Shown: positions 24,990 through 36,547 of the stretch, one piece after another
Layout: every line of letters starts with the position of its first letter
Position numbering within the stretch: the stretch's first letter is position 1
DNA from: Molossus alvarezi
Lineage: Eukaryota; Chordata; Mammalia; Chiroptera; Molossidae
Direction: 5' to 3'
Length of the DNA: 64,000 nucleotides
Assembly (NCBI GenBank): GCA_037176705.1
Contig: CM073887.1
Coordinates: 27,221,501 to 27,285,500 of the forward strand
Notes under the pieces: generated by a model
The model's input: the letters and a program-made list of their open reading frames with translations, nothing else
What the model was told of the DNA's origin: nothing
The model's database searches: none
Translations under genes and position numbers: made by a program

Positions 24990-25198
24990 CTTTTCTTTTT
25001 TCTTTATTGATCTCACAGAGAGAGGTAGGGAGAGGGTGAGAGAGACAGAAATATCAATGAGTGAGAACATTGATTGGCTCCCTCCTGCCTGTCCCCCACT
25101 GGCGATTTGGCCTAAAACATGTGCCCAGACTAGGAATCAAATCGGTGACCTCTTGGTTCATGGATCAATGTTCAACCACTGAATTACGCTGGTGGGGC
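24990..25198 (-). repeat. VES-type SINE, antisense
   Basis: It runs from 'ttctttattgatctcacaga' to 'cgctggtggggcc', a diverged head. A (TG)n tract precedes it at 24958-24974. Confidence 0.65.
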
Positions 25199-26512
25199 CA
25201 TTCACATATTCCCTCAGCAGACCGACAGAGGGCTCCCTGTCAATAGACTCTGACCACAGAACATCCCACACCAGCAGGCAGGTACAGTGAAGTGGAGAGT
25301 GTTGAGCAAAACTATAAGATTGTGGGCCCTCGTCATGAAGGTGTCATCTAAGAAGAGAGTAGAATGGTTTTACTTTTCTCAGAAACACAAATGTTTATTC
25401 TTTCTAAGTACCTTCTAGATAAGTTTTTAATAAGTTAAGTGAAAGTCCTCACAGGGTCGAATGTTTAAACAGTGGCTTCCTCTCCTCTATTTGGCTTTCT
25501 GGAGAAAATCAATGTAATGGATTTTTGATGAGTCTTCCCAAATAACCTTACATATAAAAGCCGACTTAATATGATATATGTGTGTGTGTGTGTGCACAAT
25601 GCCCCTGTGTATGTCTTCAAGTGGGAACAATGTACGTAATCTACAGCTGCCTACTTTCACTTATTTTTGTCCTGTATTGACACATAGATCTTATTCTGTT
25701 TTCACATGTGTTACCAAGTTTAAGGGAAAGCCTAGAAGAGAAATATAAATATGATGGCTATTTTCTGGAACCTGTAGGCAATCCACTCCCCTAGAGGAAT
25801 GCTTTCCTCGTGTGTCTGACACTCTGCTGTGTTCCCTGCAATCAGCTACTGTTTACTGAGTTGTAAACCGTGATACATACACCGGTTCAAGCCTTTCACC
25901 TAAACATCCATTTGAATCTATGCAGCTGACTTGTGAGGAAGTGATTATTACTTTCAGCATTTAGCACTGAAAGATAAACCTACAACGGCTCAAAATCAGT
26001 TTTTTTGTTTTGTTTTGGTCACACCTCTCTCTTGCCATGTCATAACTTTTATCCCATCATATCATTGAAACACTTAAGGAACTGGATTGGTAATTCCATA
26101 TTTAAGTTTATACTCCAAATAAATATTGTGAATCAATAACTTTAAAGGAGAGGTCACAGTTAGAGGTCAAGAGTTATAATTCTCAATACATAGTCAACTA
26201 AAGCCATTACAGTAGGTAACATTTTACACCTAGTGGAGCCAGGAATGTGATCCTTTTGATCATGCTGAGATATCCAATTCCCAAAGGGCATTAGTTTGCT
26301 GATCCAGTAACCAGAGATACAACAACAATGGGCTACAGACACATCCATCTTTATTAGTGTCCAGACATAACGCATTACATACATACACAGAAATACACAA
26401 ACACATCCTCTTTATGGCTGATAATCTGGAAGCTATCTAACTTAGTCGATAAAGACCAAAGCTCTTATTTATAACAAGATATTTTATTTATTTATTTATT
26501 AATTTAAAAATC

Positions 26513-26582
26513 CTCACCTGAAGACATGCTTATTGATTTTCAAGTGAGAGGAAGGAGAGAAAGAAAGGGAAGAGGAGAGAGA

Positions 26583-26631
<49 letters not shown>

Positions 26632-26975
26632 AGAGACATTAATGTGAGTGGTTGATTCATGTAAGTGCCCTGATGGGGGGATTAAATCCACAAACTTTTG
26701 GTGTAGAGGATGATGCATTGGACAATGCTTCAACTAACTAAAGTACACTGGCCAGGGCTGACACTCTTTGTTTTTTAAACATATAGTGCTATTTATTGAC
26801 TGATTTTTTTTTTTAGAGAGAGGAAAAGAGGGGAAGAAAGAAAAAAAGAAAAATCTATGTTTCACTTATTTATGCATTCATTGCTTGATTCTTGCATGTG
26901 CCCTGACCAGAGACCAAACCTACAACTGTAATGTATCTGGACGATATTCCCACCAAATTGACCATCAGACCAGGA
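26513..26975 (-). repeat. Two antisense VES-type SINEs
   Basis: The first (26513-26757) has a (GA)n tract of about 40 bases at 26590-26628 and is the paralog of 14505-14750. The second (about 26800-26975) is also found, split, at 57530-57976. Confidence 0.7.
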
Positions 26976-27069
26976 TCGCTTTTTGTGTGTGTGATGATTG
27001 AGGTCAATGATAAAAATGTGTAGATTGAATAATTCATTTTGAGTTTCAAAATAGATAGTCTTTATTCTT

Positions 27070-27849
27070 TTTTTTTTTTTTTAACTTTATTAACCTGTTT
27101 CAAACTTTATTCCCAGGCCTCTTCAGCTTAATTAGCTGCAAAGAATGATTTATGTATAAGCAAAAACTGAAAAGAGCTGCAATGTCCAGGGGGGTTGGGC
27201 TAAAAAATATTAGAGATCTAGATTTTATCAGATCCATAAACAAAATTTGAAAACAGCAGTCATAATATAAAATAGCAGCTCCCAGTAACTTCTTCAAGAT
27301 TATCTTCTTCCGAAGTTGACTCAATTCCGTTTGCCTCATTCTTGGAAGCCTCATCAAAAGTCTCCACAAGATCTGGAACTTCCTCGTCATCATCCTCTCC
27401 GGTAGCACGTGGTGCTTTTCCGTCCACAGATTGTTTGGGCAGAGCTTCGGCCGGTCTCCTTACACTAGGCAGACTGTCTGCACCAAGCTGGCTGAAGACG
27501 CTGGGTAGCATTTCTGTCAGCTGCTTGTTTGTGAACATATTTACCTCCTCAATACCAGAAATATTATTTACCCCTGACTTCTTTAAGGAGAACTGAAGTT
27601 TTTTATCATCTGCTGTAGCTGTTCTGTGAACCACCTTCTTCTTTCTAGGAGCAGTTCCTTTCCCACCCATGCGCACTTGTGCCTGCAGTTTGGCGAGTTT
27701 CTCCTGGTTCCTGATAGTTTCTTTCATCTTGTTGGAGAGAAAACGGGGCACGCGGGGACTAGGGTTGGCGCTCAGGGGTCTTGGGCAGACCAGCTGAGCA
27801 TAAGCGCACACACCCGGGGACGCAAATGGCAGCTAGAGGGCGGCCGCGG
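27070..27849 (-). pseudogene. BTF3: BTF3 processed retrocopy with 183-codon frame
   Basis: On the minus strand the protein follows BTF3, the beta subunit of the nascent-polypeptide-associated complex. [34 protein letters not shown] and [13 protein letters not shown] are visible. It lacks introns, ends in a poly(A) tract with 'aataaagtt', and is flanked by 14-bp target repeats (27056-27069 and 27850-27863, one mismatch). Against BTF3 about 29 codons are missing in frame after EEVNMFTN, inside the NAC domain. The normal stop after SKNEAN reads GGA, extending the frame by about 20 codons. It sits in the intron region of TRIM60-like copy 3 and is absent from the paralogous site near 58065. Without the NAC core it is probably not functional. 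Confidence 0.9.
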
Positions 27850-27989
27850 TAGTCTTCATTCTTAACTCTTCCTTGAATAATGTCATGACAAATGATTTGG
27901 TTTACTTGACATACACTTCATATGGGGGTGGAAGGATCAATGCTGATTGTACTTATAAATGGCGATATAGTTTGTCCACAGAAAGCACG

Positions 27990-28153
27990 AATACATGCAG
28001 TCTGTGCCATACAGGGCTACTGTAGATTGTCATTTTTATGGATTATGAGTTGGGAGAAGTTTTATCTTATAATTTAAAAAAAACAGGTCATATTTGTGCA
28101 ATTCACTGATTGGTTTACAGAAAAAACTATGCCTAATTTTACTTGTGCACATT
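27990..28153 (+). pseudogene. Displaced SPRY fragment in the 5' exon of copy 3
   Basis: This stretch matches the end of the SPRY region of the same gene at about 29570-29740 ('gcagtctg', 'acagggctactgtagattgt', 'tggtttacagaaaaa'). It lies after the exon 2 acceptor ('tttgtccacag', about 27980) and before the normal leader, which resumes near 28204 ('gtggcattaactacag'). The other copies have none of it. It replaces about 50 bases of leader. Confidence 0.8.
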
Positions 28154-28403
28154 GGATTGTGCTTGGTTTCAGGCGACAAACAGTTGATAGCTAATGTTCA
28201 CTTGGGGCATTGTGGCATTAACTACAGAAGGAGAAGGTGACCGCAGGACTGGACATCAGCCGGCAGCTGGGACTCTTCTCGGAAGTCCCTACAGCCTTCC
28301 ACACAGACCAAGGACTGAGCAGACCTCAGCTTCTCACTTTTCCTGCTTCCTAGAGGATCACGCTGACTGAAGAGTCTCTGCAGACAGATAGCGTCACGGC
28401 ACA

Positions 28404-29780
28404 ATGGACCTTGAGGTCTCCCTGGCTGAGCTCCAAGCAGAGGCCAGCTGCCCCGTCTGCCTGGATTACCTCACAGACCCTGTGACCATTGAGTGTGGGC
28501 ACAACTTCTGTGGCTCCTGCATCCACCAGCGGTGGGAAGGTCTACAGGACATCTTCCCCTGTCCTGTCTGCCTCCACCTCTGCCCTGACAGGGACTTCAG
28601 GAGGAACCCCCAGCTATGTCACATGACTGATATGGTTAAGCAGATTCCCAGCACAGGGAGCCAGAGGAAACTGCAGGAAGAGAAACCCCTGTGTGAGCAG
28701 CACCAAGAGGATCTGGTCCTGTTCTGTGAGAAGGACCTGGAGCTGTTGTGTCCCCAGTGCAACGTCGGGTCTGACCACCCAGATTGTCCCCTGAAACCAA
28801 TTGAGGACGCTGCAGCTAGTCACAGTAGGAAGCTCAAAAGTTACATTGAGCCCCTGGAGATGGACATTGAAGATGCTGAAATGGGTAATAAAAACCAAGC
28901 TGCGAAAGCTTTGGAAGTGAAGAGAAAGACAGAAAATTGGAGAGGATTGTACTATGAATGTAAAGAACTTAGGCATTCTTTGGAAGTAGAGCACGATGAA
29001 GTCAATGCCAGCCTACTTATAGAAGAGAAGGATGTTGAAGAAAAACTAACTGAAAATGGAAGGCAAATTTCAAATCACATGTTCACACTAAACAATCTGT
29101 TACGTGAAATAGTAGAGAAGTGTTTGCAGACAGACCTGGATTTACTCACTGGTATTGAAAGTACCCACAACAGGTATGAGAACCTGGAGATCCCAACAGT
29201 CTTCTCCTTTGAATTAAAGAGGGCGAGTCTCACTCTCCCCCCACACTATTTTGGCCTGCATAACATGCTGAGCACATTTCAGGTAGATTTGATGCTGGAT
29301 CCTGAACCTGCCCATCCAAGTCTCATTGGGACAAGAGATAGAGAAAGTGTGACATATAGCACAGCAGAGGGTCTTCGTGAGCCCCAGGCACTTCCTCTTC
29401 CGCAGCTGTCCTGAGCTCTGAGGGCTTTGCTGCTGGCAGGCAGTTCTGGCAGGTGGAAATAGGAGGCTCGGGTGAGTGTTTCCTAGGTGTGTGTAAAGAA
29501 CCTTTCCCCCAAAATACTCTCATAGCACCATCCCCAAGCAATGGATACTTGCAACCTCAGCTTTGCACTAGTACATGCAGTCTGGCCACACAGGGCTACT
29601 GTAGATTGTCATTTTTATGGACTATGAGTTGGGAGAAGTTTTATCTTATAATTAAAAAACAAAATAAAACAGGTCATATTTGTGCAGATTCACTGATTGG
29701 TTTACAGAAAAACTATGCCTAATTTCTCTTGTGCACATTCTTCAGAATCTCTTACGATCAGTATCATGAGAGAAAGCTGA
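28404..29780 (+). pseudogene. TRIM60: TRIM60-like copy 3: RING/B-box/coiled coil kept, SPRY frameshifted
   Basis: The ATG opens a 336-codon frame (stop 29412-29414) with an intact C3HC4 RING, a B-box, a coiled coil and the start of PRY (LDPEPAHPSL). One base is missing near 29389 compared with gene 4, so translation ends before SPRY. The rest of SPRY is readable in other frames to TGA 29780, with extra breaks and an insertion of about 10 bases near 29655. The last B-box ligand is Cys ('DHPDC') instead of His. No exon 1 or TATA box of the array type is seen upstream, because flank block 2 runs up to the intron. AATAAA is at 30400. I call it a pseudogene; if transcribed, it would give a SPRY-less TRIM. 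Confidence 0.85.
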
Positions 29781-30913
29781 TTAACAACTTGGAGGAAATT
29801 TTGTTTGTGGTTAATTTTGTGGATGTAAAGGGGCCACATGCTAACCTGACAAGCTCCGGGAAGGCCTGCCTGGTGGCCTTGCAAACTCAAAGACCAAAGT
29901 AACCACAAAGAATGGTCTGAAATTTAAACTTTTTAATTAAAAGCGGTTTATGATAGGTAGTCATATCCTAGGCAGGCATCTTCCCTGACAAAGGTCAATT
30001 TTCACCTTAACTGTCATTTTACATCTAATATAACATATCTTTGGAACGTCTAAGTAATTTTCTTTTTCCTGGACCCCTCAAAGCACAGGCACCACTCTGC
30101 TGAAAACACAAATCCCCTCATTGTTGTTGAGATCATTGTTGACTGTCATCTGTCCTGTACCCACCTATGTAAAAGGTGTATGTGTCTGTCTATCATTTTA
30201 CTTTTCATCGATCCCAGAGGTTTCCCCACTTTGCTTTCTCCCACCTCCCTAATCTATCACCAGTGACTCTCAAGTAAACCACTTGCATTTTCTCGTTTGA
30301 TTGTAGTGTACAAAATAAGGTGCAAAACTGCCATTCTGTGGAGCATTGTCTCAATTCATTGACATTTTGCTTCCTGGCTATTGTCATCAGTTTGGCTTAA
30401 ATAAACAAAAACTTCTTCACAGGTTTGAATCTTCCCTATGTTGACATTTTCTTTCCTTGTTATTGGAGGGAATACTTAAAGATTTTTATTCCATTTTTGA
30501 TATTTTACTGTTGAAAGCTTTTTGGACTCACCTTTCTCGCCTCCTCGTATCTCACACCTGAAACAGTTTTAAAATAAGCCTTAACACAAGCCTTCCAATA
30601 AGCCTTTAAACATTCTGCATTCGTTATACATGTAAAACTTTATTCTGAAGTTTCACTGATTCTCTAGAAAATTGATTCTTGAGACTAATATCCAAGTACA
30701 ATGGAATGACTGGGAGAGATAAAGCTCAACTGGGAAAGCTTCCGTCGATAAGTTGCCCAGGAGCTACTGAAAGGGGTGGTGTGACATTCTGAAGGCCAGC
30801 AGTGGGGTTGAGGTATGTTTAGATAAGAAACTCACACACATTGGCAGTTTATACTTTGTTTATGTTTTTATTGTAGTTGTTGTTGTTCAGGTAGAGCAAG
30901 AGGGAGAGAGAGG

Positions 30914-30953
<40 letters not shown>

Positions 30954-31230
30954 TCGACCTGAAAGGGACACATCGAGGGCTGCCACCCACACGACCAACC
31001 AGAGCCGAGGACAAACTGCAACTGTGGTACGTGCCGTTAGCGGGAACAGATCCCGGGTCTCTCTGGACCGCAGGCCGACGCTCTAACCGTTGAGTCAAAC
31101 CGGCCAAGGCGGCAGTTTATACTTTGTATGTTTCCAATATGTACAACATTCAGCTGCTACACTTACTTAAGTCCCAAGTCTTCATTGGTTCAAAATTAGG
31201 TTAACCATGGTATATTAACTGAGAATATGG
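29781..31230. repeat. Shared 3' flank of TRIM60-like copies 3 and 4, first copy
   Basis: It aligns with 59833-60490 and 63010-63530. The two parts of the second copy are separated by a HAL1-like insertion. No gene is visible beyond the 3' UTR. Confidence 0.75.
30868..31112 (-). repeat. VES SINE, antisense, with target duplication
   Basis: 'ggcagtttatactttgt' occurs on both sides (30843 and 31113) and once at the empty paralogous site near 63405. A (GA)n tract lies at 30915-30950. Confidence 0.85.
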
Positions 31231-31675
31231 AGTCTCCAGCCACAGAGGAGCACTCTCAGCTAAATATCCAAGTTCATCACTTACAAGTTCTGTTCTGCAC
31301 ACCACAGTGGTACACAATTCAGCTATGTTTTCTGTCACTAAAGAAGAAAATCATCTTTTCTTCAGTCTCATATAACATGTTTCTCATTTCCATCTGAGCT
31401 CTCACCAAAGGATCTTTCATGTTCACGTTCCTGCCAATACATTCCTTTGGAAAATATATGTCTTCTCTAGGGATAAGTTATCTTATTTGTACTGGGCTCA
31501 CTGTTGGGCTGGTAAACTCCATTGCCTGCACTATGGGTTAGATACAGAAATACACTGTGGGAAAAACAGAGTCCAGATGGAAGTGACTTAGACAACTGTT
31601 CTACATTAATTGAATCTTCTTGAATGGGATAATCAAAGAATTATAGTTTGGACTTCTCTTCATACTTTTATTTTT
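31231..31675. other. No gene recognised
   Basis: AT-rich sequence without clear repeats or coding signal. Confidence 0.4.
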
Positions 31676-31679
31676 TTAA

Positions 31680-32060
31680 CATATGTTTTATTGATTTTTT
31701 TTTAGAGAGAGGGGAAGGGAGAAAGATAGAAACATTCCATCAGCTGTCTCCTGCACGCCCCCTACTGGGAATCGAACCTGCAACTTGGTGCACATGCCCT
31801 GACAGGGAATCCAACAGGGACCTCCCAGTCCTTAGGACAAAGTTCAATCCACTGTCACAATAGCTGGGCTATTTCTCTAAATTTAAATAGGAGAAGTCTG
31901 GGGTCAGAGTGAGTTCACGGCTGTAGATCATAAAAGATATCAAAAGGATTACAAAAAAACACGCACACTTAAAGAAACCACAGCACTGTGAGGAAAGTAC
32001 AGTTCTCTTCATTTTTCAGGTGAGAAAGTCAAGGAGCAGACGCAGGCATTTGTCCAAGGT
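31680..32060. repeat. Antisense VES-type SINE followed by an MIR-like stretch
   Basis: About 31680-31865 has 'ttattgattttttttt' and 'atgccctgacagggaatcc'. About 31990-32070 resembles the MIR core on +, with 'caggtgagaaagtcaaggag' and 'catttgtccaaggttagca'. Confidence 0.55.
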
Positions 32061-32509
32061 TAGCATTGTGTCCCGGATTTCCGTCCAGGTGTCCGGATGG
32101 TGGTGCAGGTCTCCATGAGCACATTTGTGACCTGAATGGGTACTGGGGTCTGCAAGTGCCCATGGATCCTTGAAGAACTGAGATAATGAAAATGTCTAAA
32201 AACTGCGTCATTTTTTGAACACACAAAGGACCCAAAGGAAAGTCATTGTTTATAATTTTATAAAGCAAAAATGATTCCTCAGTTTTTAATAAAGTCTATT
32301 TTCTTACATATTTGTATTACGAGACATCAGTAACTCTTTGATGTGTGCTTTTATGTTTCTTTTCCCTCAAAAGATGAGCAGTGGTTTTGGTTTTTGTCTT
32401 TGAACGTCCTTCACTGCTGGGCAGACTTGGTGTGGGAGGTGCAGGGCCTTGTGGTGTGAGCTGGGCTCTGGTGGACACTGGTTCTGTTCCTCCCTCTCAG
32501 GCAGCACAG

Positions 32510-32636
32510 CACTCCTCCTCATCCTGTGCATCCAGCATTCCTTCCCGGAGCCCAGCAGGTTGTACCCCGACCCCATCCTGGCCCTGCTGGCCCTGGAACG
32601 GCTCTGCTCCCTGACGTGTCTGCTCATCTACACAGG
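32510..32636 (+). pseudogene. TMEM192: Isolated TMEM192-like exon
   Basis: A 127-base segment between 'cctccctctcag' and 'acag|gtgagg' reads [20 protein letters not shown] followed by [20 protein letters not shown] and LIYT. This matches the internal TMEM192 segment covering a transmembrane helix region (LLILC.QHSFPEP.RLY and LAL are shared as I remember the family). TMEM192 is a lysosomal membrane protein encoded next to TRIM60/TRIM61 in human. Both splice sites look usable, but two prolines and an arginine fall in hydrophobic helix positions, and I find no neighbouring exon. I read it as a relic of a partial duplication; a diverged exon of a real gene extending elsewhere is possible. Confidence 0.65.
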
Positions 32637-32911
32637 TGAGGAATACAAGCAGGCTGCTCTCACCAAGACCCGCTTGCAGCCAGCCCCTTATCTTGGCAAC
32701 AAGGAAGTGGAAGTTCTCTAAGATTTTACATGTAGCCCGGAACCCGCTGAGCACCGAGATCTCTCGTTGACATGCAGACTTCTCCCATTTCAAACCAGCA
32801 GAAGATAGCAGTGAGTTTCCTTTCTAAATTTGTGTCATAAACCAGTTTTTTGTCAGCTAAAGTGAGGTCTTTCCATTAAAAAACAAAACAAGACAAAACT
32901 AAAGTCCACAA

Positions 32912-33250
32912 ATGGCCTGGCTGGTTTGGCTTAGCGGTAGAGTGTTGACTTGCCGGTTTGATTCCAGGCAAGGACTTTAGCACAAAGCCTGCCTGTTGGG
33001 TTATTTATAAAAAAAAAATTTTTTTTTATCCTCACCCAAGGACATTTTTGCATTTATCTTCAGATAGAGCGGGAAGGAGGAAGAGAGAGAAACATCGATG
33101 TGAGAGAGACACATCGACTGGTTGCCACACGACCCCAACGAGGTCCAGAGACAAAAGCACTACCAAGGTATGTGCTCTTAGCGGGAACTGAACCAGGGAC
33201 TCTGTGGTCCGATAGCCGATGCTCTAACCACTGAGCCAAACCAGCCATGG
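32912..33250 (-). repeat. Truncated sense VES head, then full antisense VES SINE
   Basis: About 32912-33000 starts 'ggcctggctggtttggctta'. About 33012-33250 runs from 'atcctcacccaaggacattt' to 'gccaaaccagccatgg'. Confidence 0.75.
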
Positions 33251-34000
33251 TTTTATGAAAGATCCTGACAGAGAATTAACACTGAGGGTACCCATATGAA
33301 ACAAGAAGTGGTTTGTTGATGCCAAATGATTTTATAAGGATATTCTTGAGACATAAATTATATTATTTTTTCTGATACATAGAATTCTAAAGTGATTAAG
33401 TTGTTATATTAAGACTGACTCTGGGAGGTTTATTTTTCTATTGTATGTACTTTGTATAAACTTTAAATTTTTATAAGATTAAAAAAAGAGTTAACAGTGT
33501 GAGGACAAAAGGAATTGTAGGTGAAAACATTTTTGTGTTCATTTGAATCCAGTATAATGTATAGTGGAATCCTGTAGTAAATAATAATGTGGATAGGTAG
33601 TATTCTTCAGCTAACCTGCTTAAAGATACATCACTAAAATGAAGGATACTGTTATTGGTAAATACTGGTAGATTACAGGCCAAATAATTGAAAAACAAAA
33701 CAAAAAGGTTATTACAAAATAAAGCATGAATACCATTCATATGCAACTGTAAAAGAAAATACCAATATTCCTAAGTATGTCCCAGTAACTAAAAGTAAAG
33801 CCCATCATAAAATGAGATACCATGATCATGAGGTGTGTTCCCGGGGCGAGGCTTATCCATCGCACTCCGATGTGCTCACCCCTGAGATCCCCCAAACATA
33901 GAAAACCCAGTTGCATAATTTGTGGTAGTGGGAAAGGGGTTCATGCTCTCCCCAGGGGGGGAGTATAAAGGGGAAAATTTTTTGAAAAACAAGAGTGTAG
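33251..34000. other. No gene recognised
   Basis: AT-rich sequence with one 91-codon minus-strand frame (33471-33746) lacking any motif. Confidence 0.4.
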
Positions 34001-34005
34001 CCCTG

Positions 34006-34187
34006 GCCAGATAGCTCGTTTTTTGGAGTGGCTTCCTGATGCTAAGTTTACTGGTTCTATCACCAGTCAGAGCACATACTAGAAAATCAGTCAATGAATG
34101 CATTTTCATATGAATGCAAACAAGTGGAACAACAAATCCATGTTTCTGTCTCTTCCTTATTCTTTCTCTCTCTAAAATCAATACATA
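34006..34187 (+). repeat. VES-type SINE, sense, diverged
   Basis: Head 'gccctggccagatagctcg'; ends 'ctctctaaaatcaatac', the 3' end of the older Ves1 type. Confidence 0.65.
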
Positions 34188-34296
34188 GCCCTGGCTGGTT
34201 TGGCTCAGCGGTTGGAGCGTTGGCCTGTGGACCAGAGTGTCCTGCGTTCGGTTCCCGCTAGGGGCACGTACCAAAAAATAAAATAAAATAAATAAG
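34188..34296 (+). repeat. Head-only VES-like SINE with its own A-rich tail
   Basis: Starts 'gccctggctggtttggctca', carries a B-box-like 'gcgttcggttcccgctag', and stops after 'gggcacgtacc', followed at once by an (AAAT)n-like tail. It lacks the usual 150-base CT-rich body and has G in 'ctaggggcac' where full-length copies have A. Confidence 0.75.
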
Positions 34297-34740
34297 CACT
34301 GGCCCATGAGGGTCAGTTGTTGAGCATTGTCCTATGCACTGAAAGGTTTCCGGTTGAATTCCCTGTCAGGGCACAGGCCCAGGTTTCAGGGTTGATCCCC
34401 AGTAGGAGGTAGGCAGGAGGCAGCCAATCAATGTTCCACTCTCACGTTGATGTTTCTCTTTCTTTCTCCCTCAAAAAAATCAATAACAAAATCCTAAAAA
34501 ACAAAATTAAATCACCCTGGCTAGTTTGGAATAGTGGTTAGAGCGTTGGCCCAAGGACCAAAGAGTCTCGGGTTCAATTTTGGTCAAGGGAATATACCTC
34601 AGTCACAGTTTGGACCCTGATCCTGGTCAGGGTTGTGTAGGAGGCAACCAATCAATGTGTGTCTCTCTCATAAATGACTGCCCCCCCCCAATCTGAAAAT
34701 CAATGCAAAATTATCCTCCAGTGAGGATTTTTTAATTATT
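34297..34740 (+). repeat. Two sense VES-type SINEs
   Basis: About 34297-34495 ('gcactggcccatgagggtca' head) and about 34512-34740 ('accctggctagtttggaata' head, 'cctccagtgaggat' end). Confidence 0.7.
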
Positions 34741-34744
34741 ATTA

Positions 34745-35095
34745 ATTAAAAAAGGAAACCTTCACCGTGGGATTGCAAATTGGTACAAATACTATGGAAA
34801 ACAGTATAGGGGTTCCTGCCCCCCCAAATTAAATCAGTCAATAAATTTTTGTTAATACTCACCTGAGGATATTTTTTCCATGGATTTTGTTTTATAGGGA
34901 GGAATAAAGGGAGTGAGGGAGATAGAGAAACATTGATATGAAAGAGACACTTTGATTGGTTGTCTCCTGAAGGAGTCCAGACAAGGCCTGGGAAAGCTGA
35001 AACCCAGGTCATGCCCTTGGACCCGAGATTCTTTAGTGCCCAGGCCAACACTGTGATCACTGAGTCAGGCCAGTCAGAGCAATAAATAAAATTTT
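34745..35095. repeat. Small L1 ORF2-end fragment and antisense VES-type SINE
   Basis: 'gggattgcaaattggtacaa' and 'atactatggaaaacagtata' resemble the end of L1 ORF2. The SINE runs about 34855-35085. The pair recurs at 63655-64000. Confidence 0.6.
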
Positions 35096-35099
35096 TTTT

Positions 35100-36235
35100 A
35101 AAAAATATACATTTTATTGGTTGTAAAGATATGTATGCGGCCAACCTATCAAGATAATCAAGGGAATTAATAGTTAAGAAACTGGATGTTCCTTAAGGTT
35201 GCAGAAAAAGAGGGTGAAATAGAATGAAGGTGTCCACTGGGGCCTCTGAACCACTGTGCAATTTTGTATTTTTTTTTGGATATATTTTTGCTATGTTTCT
35301 CTCTCCCCCAATTTTGTATTTCTTAACCTAAGTGTTTTGAATATAGTTATTCATTTTACTAATCTCCTTTAAATTGTATGTATATGTTTAATCTACCATT
35401 ATTTTTCCTTGCAGTTCTAAAGGTCTCACATTTATTAATGAATCAACCTACTACTGTGGAAAAGAAATCATTCTTCCAATAATTTCCCAACTAAAATGCC
35501 CCACTGTCCCGACAGCAGTGATCTTTTCAGTGATTCGAGGATGCAGGAAACGGCATAGAGCATAAATATGCAAACCTTCTCATGTGTGATTCCAAACCCA
35601 GTTTGGCTCTACCCCAAGCCCCACCTTACCCCCCCACCCCCCGTGGAGTTGTACCTGATTGTGTTACCAGGTTTCACTCAAATCCCTTGGAAAAAGGGCC
35701 GATTCTGCCTTTGTTCCTTGGCCAGGAACCTCTTAGTCCTGAGAGTCTTTTGATTATGGCAAACAAGAATCAACCTTACACACCATGATGACGGAGAAAG
35801 AGAGCTTTAATCCATTTTTATATGCACTGCTTTTCGTAACATGATAATATATACACCATACTCAAAAACAAAATAAGCATATATGTAAATCAGAAATGGG
35901 ATAGAAATACATTTAAATGTTAGAACCAGTGGCAGCCAGTTAACTCAGTGAAGACCTGGAGTCAGAAATCTCTCCAGTAGTGGGAAGGAAGTGGGAATCT
36001 GCTGACTGAACTGTTCAAATTTATTGCAGTTGTGAAAGTACAATTTATATACATCATTGTTAGAAGTCTGGTAACAATTTACAGATAACGTCCACATCTG
36101 TTAGGTCCCACAACATCTCTGCTGATCTTGACACAAAATTTTTAAAATAGGAAAATAAGAAAAAAATGTCCTCACATATGTTAAGTCAAATAAGCATTAA
36201 ATATTTTTTCCTTGGTACTAGATTCACCAATTTTC
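35100..36235. other. No gene recognised
   Basis: This lies downstream (3') of TRIM75. It has a pyrimidine/C-rich patch near 35625-35645 and otherwise AT-rich sequence. It may hold an old LTR near 35560-36120, which I cannot classify. Confidence 0.35.
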
Positions 36236-36240
36236 TTTTT

Positions 36241-36476
36241 CTTTTTTTATCCTCACCCGAGGACATTTTTCCATTTTTTGTTCAGATAGAGTGGGAGGGA
36301 GAGAGAGAAAGAAAGATCGATGTGAAGGGACACATTGAGTGGCTGCCACCCCCACAACCAACCAGGGCCCAGGACAAACTGCAACCGAGGTACATGCCCT
36401 TAGTGGGAACCGAACCCGGGACTCTCTGGACCCCAGGCCGACGCTCCAACCGCTGAGCCAAACCGGCCAGGGCAGA
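36241..36476 (-). repeat. Young full-length VES SINE, antisense, just 3' of TRIM75
   Basis: Starts 'tatcctcacccgaggacatt' and ends 'gccaaaccggccagggc', close to the consensus. 'agattcac' lies on both sides. Confidence 0.85.
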
Positions 36477-36547
36477 TTCACTGATTTTTGTACAAAATTT
36501 TACCTAATGTCCATAAATCACAGGAAGAAAATGAAGCAAGTCACAAT

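Larger units (their letters stand above)
23790..26757. repeat. Flank block copy 2 (segmental duplication)
   Basis: It aligns with 13000-14760 in its first part and with 48400-50690 in general order. The stretch 25440-26400 matches 48950-50460 but is not obvious in copy 1. It includes an MIR-like stretch near 25880-25980. Confidence 0.65.

Noticed and set aside
26590..26640. CRISPR-like or other regular repeat array
   Set aside because: The regular repeats here and elsewhere are simple (GA)n tracts within SINEs. There are no spacers.
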